In this document: positions 5,229 to 8,234 of the stretch, piece by piece
Layout: every line of letters starts with the position of its first letter
Position numbering within the stretch: position 1 is the first letter of the stretch
Source of the DNA: Lachnospiraceae bacterium UBA7729
GTDB lineage: Bacteria > Bacillota > Clostridia > Lachnospirales > Lachnospiraceae
Reading direction: 5' to 3'
DNA length: 8,234 nt
Assembly: GCA_002482005.1 (NCBI GenBank)
Contig: DLFD01000057.1
Span: forward strand, 33,515-41,748
Program-made: the position numbers and the translations under genes
The notes under the pieces: model-generated
What the model was told of the DNA's origin: nothing
The model's input: the letters and a program-made list of their open reading frames with translations, nothing else
The model's database searches: none

Positions 5229-5960
5229 TCAGGGCCTGTTCTCTTCGCTCATCTTCCCGAACGTGAAGGCACTTCTGCAGATATCTGCCAGGCAGCAGCG
5301 GTCACAGTGCGGATCCGTCCTTGCCGTACAGACCTCCCTGCCATGAAGGACCAGTCTGTGACAAAGCAGGTTACCTTCCTCAGGCGGAATGATCTTCCAG
5401 AGAGCCATCTCCACCTTCTTCGGTTCTTTCAGGTGATCGACCAGACCGATCCGGTTGGAAAGCCTGATGCAGTGGGTATCCGTGACGATCGCAGGTTTCC
5501 CGAACACATCCCCGAGGACCAGATTGGCGCTCTTTCTGCCTACCCCCGGAAGCTTCAGCAGCTCTTCCATCGTATCCGGTACCTTCCCGCCATATTCCGT
5601 AACGAGCATACGCATGCAGCCGCTGATGTCCCTTGCCTTGCTTCTGCCGAGACCGCACGGTCTGACGATCTCCTCGATCTCATCCGGTCCCGCTTCTGCA
5701 AGAGCTTCCGGACTCGGATATTTCGCATAAAGGTCCTTCACAACTACATTGACTCTGGCATCTGTACACTGTGCTGCAAGTCTTACACTCACAAGCAGCT
5801 TCCAGGCATCATCATAATCCAGGGTGCAGTCTGCATCAGGATATGCCTCCCTCAGGCGGTCAATGACTTTCAGCGCCAGCTTTTTCTTCTCTTCCTCACT
5901 GATCATCTCTTCCTGCCGGTCAGCCAGCCGGGTCTCTTCTGTCTTCTTCATCTGCCCCAT
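5229..5960 (-). CDS. nth: Endonuclease III (DNA glycosylase/AP lyase)
   Basis: This base-excision-repair enzyme removes oxidised pyrimidines and cuts the abasic site. The helix-hairpin-helix is LPGVGRKSANLVLG (137-150), holding catalytic Lys143; the essential Asp161 follows in VTDTH, 18 residues on as in E. coli (Lys120, Asp138). The [4Fe-4S] ligands are Cys211, Cys219, Cys222 and Cys228. The first gap is seven residues where E. coli has six, and an extra Cys223 is present. The usual AAQCTD segment is at 62-67. At 243 residues it is longer than the 211-residue E. coli protein, mainly by a charged N-terminus. Starts at 5951 (MKKTEE) or at residue 19 (MISEEE) are possible. It begins five bases after the aldo/keto reductase stop, the last gene of that operon. 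Confidence 0.95.
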   Translation of the reverse strand: MGQMKKTEETRLADRQEEMISEEEKKKLALKVIDRLREAYPDADCTLDYDDAWKLLVSVRLAAQCTDARVNVVVKDLYAKYPSPEALAEAGPDEIEEIVRPCGLGRSKARDISGCMRMLVTEYGGKVPDTMEELLKLPGVGRKSANLVLGDVFGKPAIVTDTHCIRLSNRIGLVDHLKEPKKVEMALWKIIPPEEGNLLCHRLVLHGREVCTARTDPHCDRCCLADICRSAFTFGKMSEENRP

Positions 5961-5965
5961 CCCGC

Positions 5966-7015
5966 TTACTGTACCTTGACTTCCCCTGCCAGGACCTTCC
6001 GGTAGTCTTCCAGATTCTCACAGAGAAGGGTCGGGATATCCAGTTCATAAGGGCAGCGGGTAGTACAGACCCCGCACCCGACACAGTCCTCGATCTTGCT
6101 CATTTCCTCCTGCCAGTGCGGAGTCAGCCAGCTCTGCGAAGGCGCCCTGCGGAGCATCAGGCTCATACGGTTGCACTGATTGATCTGAATGCCGACTGTG
6201 CAAGGCATGCAGTAGCCGCATCCCCGGCAGAAGTTTCCGGAAAGTTCCTTCCTTTCCTTCCCGATATAGGCCTTGATCTCCGGTGTCATGGAAGGAGTCT
6301 TCTTCATATAGGAGAGCCATTCGTAGAGCTCGGATTCCCGCTGGATTCCCCAGATCGGGAGTGCATTATCATACTGCGTCATGAATGCCATGGCTGCATC
6401 GCTATGGTTGATCAGGCCTCCTGCAAGACCCTTCATGCAGATGAAGCCCATATGGTTCTTCTTTACAAGGTCGTAGAGTCTGAGGTCCCTCCCGGATGCG
6501 ATGTAGCTGAACGGAAACTGAAGAGTCTCATAAAAACCAGATCCTGCAATCTCCTCCGCTACGCCGATCTTATGGGTCGTCGCACCAATATGGCGTATCT
6601 TTCCCTGCTTCTTCGCTTCCTGCATGCATTCGTACATGCCGCTGCCGTCCCCAGGCTTCCAGCAGGTGGTCATCTGATGGAACTGATAGACATCAATATA
6701 ACCACATCTCATGTTGTTCAGGGAGGTATTCAGATCTTCCCAGAACTTTTCAGGAGTAGATGCGTGCGTCTTCGTAGCGATGAAGATATGCTCTCTGTCC
6801 GTCTCGAAGACCCCGCCTGGCTGTCCGAAAGCAACGCCGATCTTCTCTTCTGAATCACTGTAATCTCTGGCAGTATCGAAATACCGGATCCCGCCTTCCC
6901 ACGCTTTCCGAAGCAGCATGGCTGCCATCTCTATTGAGTCTCTCTGGATCGGCAGTGCGCCGAATCCGTTCTGCGGCACAGAGATGCCAGTGCTTCCAAG
7001 TGTGATATCTCTCAT
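5966..7015 (-). CDS. Aldo/keto reductase with C-terminal 4Fe-4S dicluster domain
   Basis: The 349-residue protein joins a TIM-barrel aldo/keto reductase (about 1-240) to a ferredoxin-like tail (about 260-325). The catalytic tetrad is complete: Asp47 and Tyr52 in FDTARDY, Lys82 in ATKT and His113 in QFHQ. The tail has CRGCGYCMPC (Cys263, 266, 269, 272) and CVGCGVCTTRCP (Cys311, 314, 317, 321), enough for two [4Fe-4S] clusters. Such fusions are widespread in anaerobes; the substrate is unknown, and electrons may pass through the clusters rather than only NADPH. The start at 7015 has AGGAGA eight bases upstream; a TTG at 7039 would add eight residues but has no such site. It sits between the TetR-family gene (30-base gap) and nth, in one probable operon. 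Confidence 0.9.
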   Translation of the reverse strand: MRDITLGSTGISVPQNGFGALPIQRDSIEMAAMLLRKAWEGGIRYFDTARDYSDSEEKIGVAFGQPGGVFETDREHIFIATKTHASTPEKFWEDLNTSLNNMRCGYIDVYQFHQMTTCWKPGDGSGMYECMQEAKKQGKIRHIGATTHKIGVAEEIAGSGFYETLQFPFSYIASGRDLRLYDLVKKNHMGFICMKGLAGGLINHSDAAMAFMTQYDNALPIWGIQRESELYEWLSYMKKTPSMTPEIKAYIGKERKELSGNFCRGCGYCMPCTVGIQINQCNRMSLMLRRAPSQSWLTPHWQEEMSKIEDCVGCGVCTTRCPYELDIPTLLCENLEDYRKVLAGEVKVQ

Positions 7016-7045
7016 GATCCTATTCTCCTGATGTAGCAAAAAGAC

Positions 7046-7696
7046 TTATTCCGTCCGTTCTGCATATTCCTGCATAAATATATCACACCGGAGCAGATCG
7101 CCGGCAAGTTTCTTTACATCTTCTCTGGACCTGATCGTCTCCTCCCCGATCTTATCTCCGAAAAGGAATCCCCAGATCCCCATGGCAAGGAATTCATTCA
7201 CCTGATGCAGCGGATAATTCGACCGGATCCTCATAATTCGTCCGGAATCATCATCCTCCGTCTCATCCTGACGCTCTATCTTCTCAAAACACCTGGCAAG
7301 AAACTGGCAGAACTCCTGAAGCATGCCTGAATTCACCATCATCCTTGCTCGAAGACAATCCTTCTCCGTCATGACATCGATCATGGCATCGATAAAAAGG
7401 TCGAGCTGTATCTGAAAATGTTCCAGCCCTGACAGATGACTGCCCGTCCCATCAGGCTGCAGCTTCAGATCGGATAAACTCCGAAGATACTTATCCTCGA
7501 TCATGTCTTCAAGATCCTGCAGACTGTCCTTCAGCAGATCTTTCTTGTCAGTATAGTACTTGTAGAAGGTAAGTCTTCCAATCTTTGCCTCTTCACAGAT
7601 CTCAGTAACTGTGAGTTCTTCAAACTGTTTCTCCGTAAGAAGCCTGCAGAGGGCATCTTTCAAACCTGCTTTCGTCTTCATGATCCGTCTATCCAT
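7046..7696 (-). CDS. TetR-family transcriptional regulator
   Basis: The 216-residue protein starts with a TetR DNA-binding domain: MKTKAGLKDALCRLL, then a helix-turn-helix at about residues 29-48 (TVTEICEEAKIGRLTFYKYY) followed by TDKKDLL, the usual end of that domain. The rest is a helical ligand-binding and dimer domain with no recognisable ligand signature, ending in NEFLAMGIWGFLFGD and a terminal helix. The start is set by AAAGGAG eight bases upstream; the longer frame to 7828 would place cysteine- and tyrosine-rich sequence without family resemblance before the domain. As first gene of the operon it probably controls itself and the aldo/keto reductase. The inducer is unknown. Confidence 0.9.
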   Translation of the reverse strand: MDRRIMKTKAGLKDALCRLLTEKQFEELTVTEICEEAKIGRLTFYKYYTDKKDLLKDSLQDLEDMIEDKYLRSLSDLKLQPDGTGSHLSGLEHFQIQLDLFIDAMIDVMTEKDCLRARMMVNSGMLQEFCQFLARCFEKIERQDETEDDDSGRIMRIRSNYPLHQVNEFLAMGIWGFLFGDKIGEETIRSREDVKKLAGDLLRCDIFMQEYAERTE

Positions 7697-7769
7697 GGTA
7701 CATACTCCTTTCGGTCCGCCACCGTCAAATTGCGGGAAAAAACAGCAATGCACCACACAGTTGATTATC

Positions 7770-7790
7770 CACATCATGATTAAACATGTG
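7770..7790 (-). promoter_or_regulatory. Candidate operator upstream of the TetR-family gene
   Basis: On the minus strand a 21-bp imperfect palindrome begins CACAT and ends ATGTG, with seven of ten base pairs symmetric. Size and placement, just after the predicted transcription start near 7800, suit a TetR-family operator. It includes the palindrome ATCATGAT. Confidence 0.35.
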
Positions 7791-7806
7791 CATAGTCTGT
7801 AAATGT

Positions 7807-7815
7807 AATATAGCA
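7807..7815 (-). promoter_or_regulatory. Probable extended -10 of the TetR-AKR-nth operon
   Basis: TGCTATATT on the minus strand is an extended -10 (TGn plus TATATT, five of six). No good -35 lies 16-18 bp upstream. The predicted start is near 7800, giving a leader of about 104 bases in which I see no known riboswitch. Confidence 0.4.
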
Positions 7816-7854
7816 TAGAAAACGACAATCTGCAGAAAGTTTAATTTGAGAAAA

Positions 7855-7894
7855 TAAAAAAACCTTCATTCGACTGTATTCGGATGAAGGTTTT
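7855..7894 (-). terminator. Intrinsic terminator of the tRNA operon
   Basis: AAAACCTTCAT (minus strand, 7894-7884) pairs over 11 bp with ATGAAGGTTTT (7869-7859). A few further pairs extend into the loop, and the T-run GGTTTTTTTATTTT follows. It begins three bases after the tRNA-Cys gene. Confidence 0.9.
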
Positions 7895-7897
7895 AAG

Positions 7898-7968
7898 AGG
7901 CGTCAACCAGAATCGAACTGGTGATAGAGGTGTTGCAGACCTTTGCCTTACCGCTTGGCTATGACGCC
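7898..7968 (-). tRNA. tRNA-Cys (anticodon GCA)
   Basis: The 71-base gene folds as a full cloverleaf. Acceptor GGCGTCA pairs with TGACGCC, the D arm is GCC...GGC, the anticodon loop is CTGCAAC and the T arm is ACCAG-TTCGATT-CTGGT. The discriminator is T (U in RNA), the base expected for tRNA-Cys. The first anticodon-stem pair is an A-C mismatch (AAGGT with ACCTC). CCA is not encoded. Confidence 0.95.
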
Positions 7969-7975
7969 TTATCAG

Positions 7976-8047
7976 TGACCCCTACGGGATTTGAACCCAT
8001 GTTATCGCCGTGAAAGGGCGGTGTCTTAACCGCTTGACCAAGGGGCC
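7976..8047 (-). tRNA. tRNA-Glu (anticodon TTC)
   Basis: The 72-base cloverleaf has acceptor GGCCCCT paired with AGGGGTC (one G-T pair), anticodon stem CCGCC/GGCGG around loop CTTTCAC, and T-loop TTCAAAT. CCA is not encoded. Seven bases separate it from tRNA-Cys. Confidence 0.95.
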
Positions 8048-8067
8048 AGAATCCTGTCAAGGACAAA

Positions 8068-8139
<72 letters not shown>

Positions 8140-8151
8140 ATAACATATTGA

Positions 8152-8179
8152 ATTATAACACACATATCCCGAAAAACAA
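8152..8179 (-). promoter_or_regulatory. Promoter of the tRNA operon
   Basis: The minus strand has a perfect TATAAT (8157-8152) preceded by TGT (extended -10), with a weak -35 TTGTTT (8179-8174) at 16 bp. The predicted start near 8145 leaves a leader of only about six bases before tRNA-Asn. Bases 8180-8234 beyond it hold nothing I recognise. Confidence 0.7.
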
Positions 8180-8234
8180 GAAGGAATCTCAGGAAATATG
8201 ATCCGTACCTTCAAAACCGCACACAAAATCTTCA

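Noticed and set aside
5307..6005. Plus-strand open frame of 232 codons
   Set aside because: It is antisense to endonuclease III, whose catalytic residues and cluster are all present; the composition is that of a shadow frame.
6116..6853. Plus-strand open frame of 245 codons
   Set aside because: It is fully antisense to the aldo/keto reductase with intact catalytic and cluster motifs, has no recognisable domain and no convincing ribosome binding site.
7697..7806. Riboswitch or attenuator in the TetR operon leader
   Set aside because: The leader is long enough, but no known riboswitch core and no terminator hairpin with a T-run is present.
7697..7828. Longer TetR-family protein starting at 7828
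   Set aside because: The extra 44 residues have no family resemblance, and AAAGGAG supports the start at 7696.
8180..8234. Part of an rRNA operon upstream of the tRNAs
   Set aside because: The minus-strand GCGGTTTTGAAGGTACG resembles spacer DNA near clostridial rRNA genes, but no rRNA sequence is in the window to support it.

Overview
The window looks like ordinary chromosome from a Gram-positive member of the Bacillota, probably a clostridium of the Lachnospiraceae kind. The grounds are moderate GC with no strong skew, strong AGGAGG-type ribosome binding sites, near-consensus housekeeping promoters, tRNA genes without an encoded CCA end, and the gene families present. The taxonomy is inference; there is no rRNA or other marker to fix it.

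Layout. (1) Bases 2-628, plus strand: the 3' end of a gene for a repeat-rich, probably cell-surface protein ending in a bacterial SH3 domain. A two-way terminator separates it from the next block. (2) Bases 766-2631, minus strand: a two-gene unit, a cytidylate-kinase-like protein followed by an AI-2E/PerM-family membrane protein. (3) Bases 2746-3320, minus strand: csoR-copZ, a copper-sensing repressor and a small copper chaperone, with two palindromic CsoR boxes at the promoter. (4) Bases 3599-4126, plus strand: a divergent OhrR-type peroxide-sensing MarR regulator with its own promoter and a CAATTAATTG box. The csoR and ohrR promoters are separated by a four-unit 25-bp tandem repeat, with their -35 boxes exactly 100 bp apart. 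(5) Bases 4301-5208, plus strand: a small four-helix membrane protein and a family-6 type DNA glycosylase (deoxyinosine/hypoxanthine). (6) Bases 5229-7696, minus strand: a probable operon of a TetR-family regulator, an aldo/keto reductase with a C-terminal ferredoxin-like domain, and endonuclease III. (7) Bases 7859-8179, minus strand: a compact tRNA operon, Asn-Glu-Cys, with its own promoter and terminator.

Themes. Blocks 3 to 6 lean towards metal and oxidative stress and base-excision repair: copper sensing and carriage, hydroperoxide sensing, two DNA glycosylases transcribed towards each other, and an iron-sulfur aldo/keto reductase. This may be chance neighbourhood. No mobile element, CRISPR array, phage gene or clearly new multi-gene system is visible. 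The most unusual structure is in regulatory DNA: the repeat array between divergent promoters, an operator placed exactly between a -35 and a -10, and a promoter built into the arm of the preceding operon's terminator.
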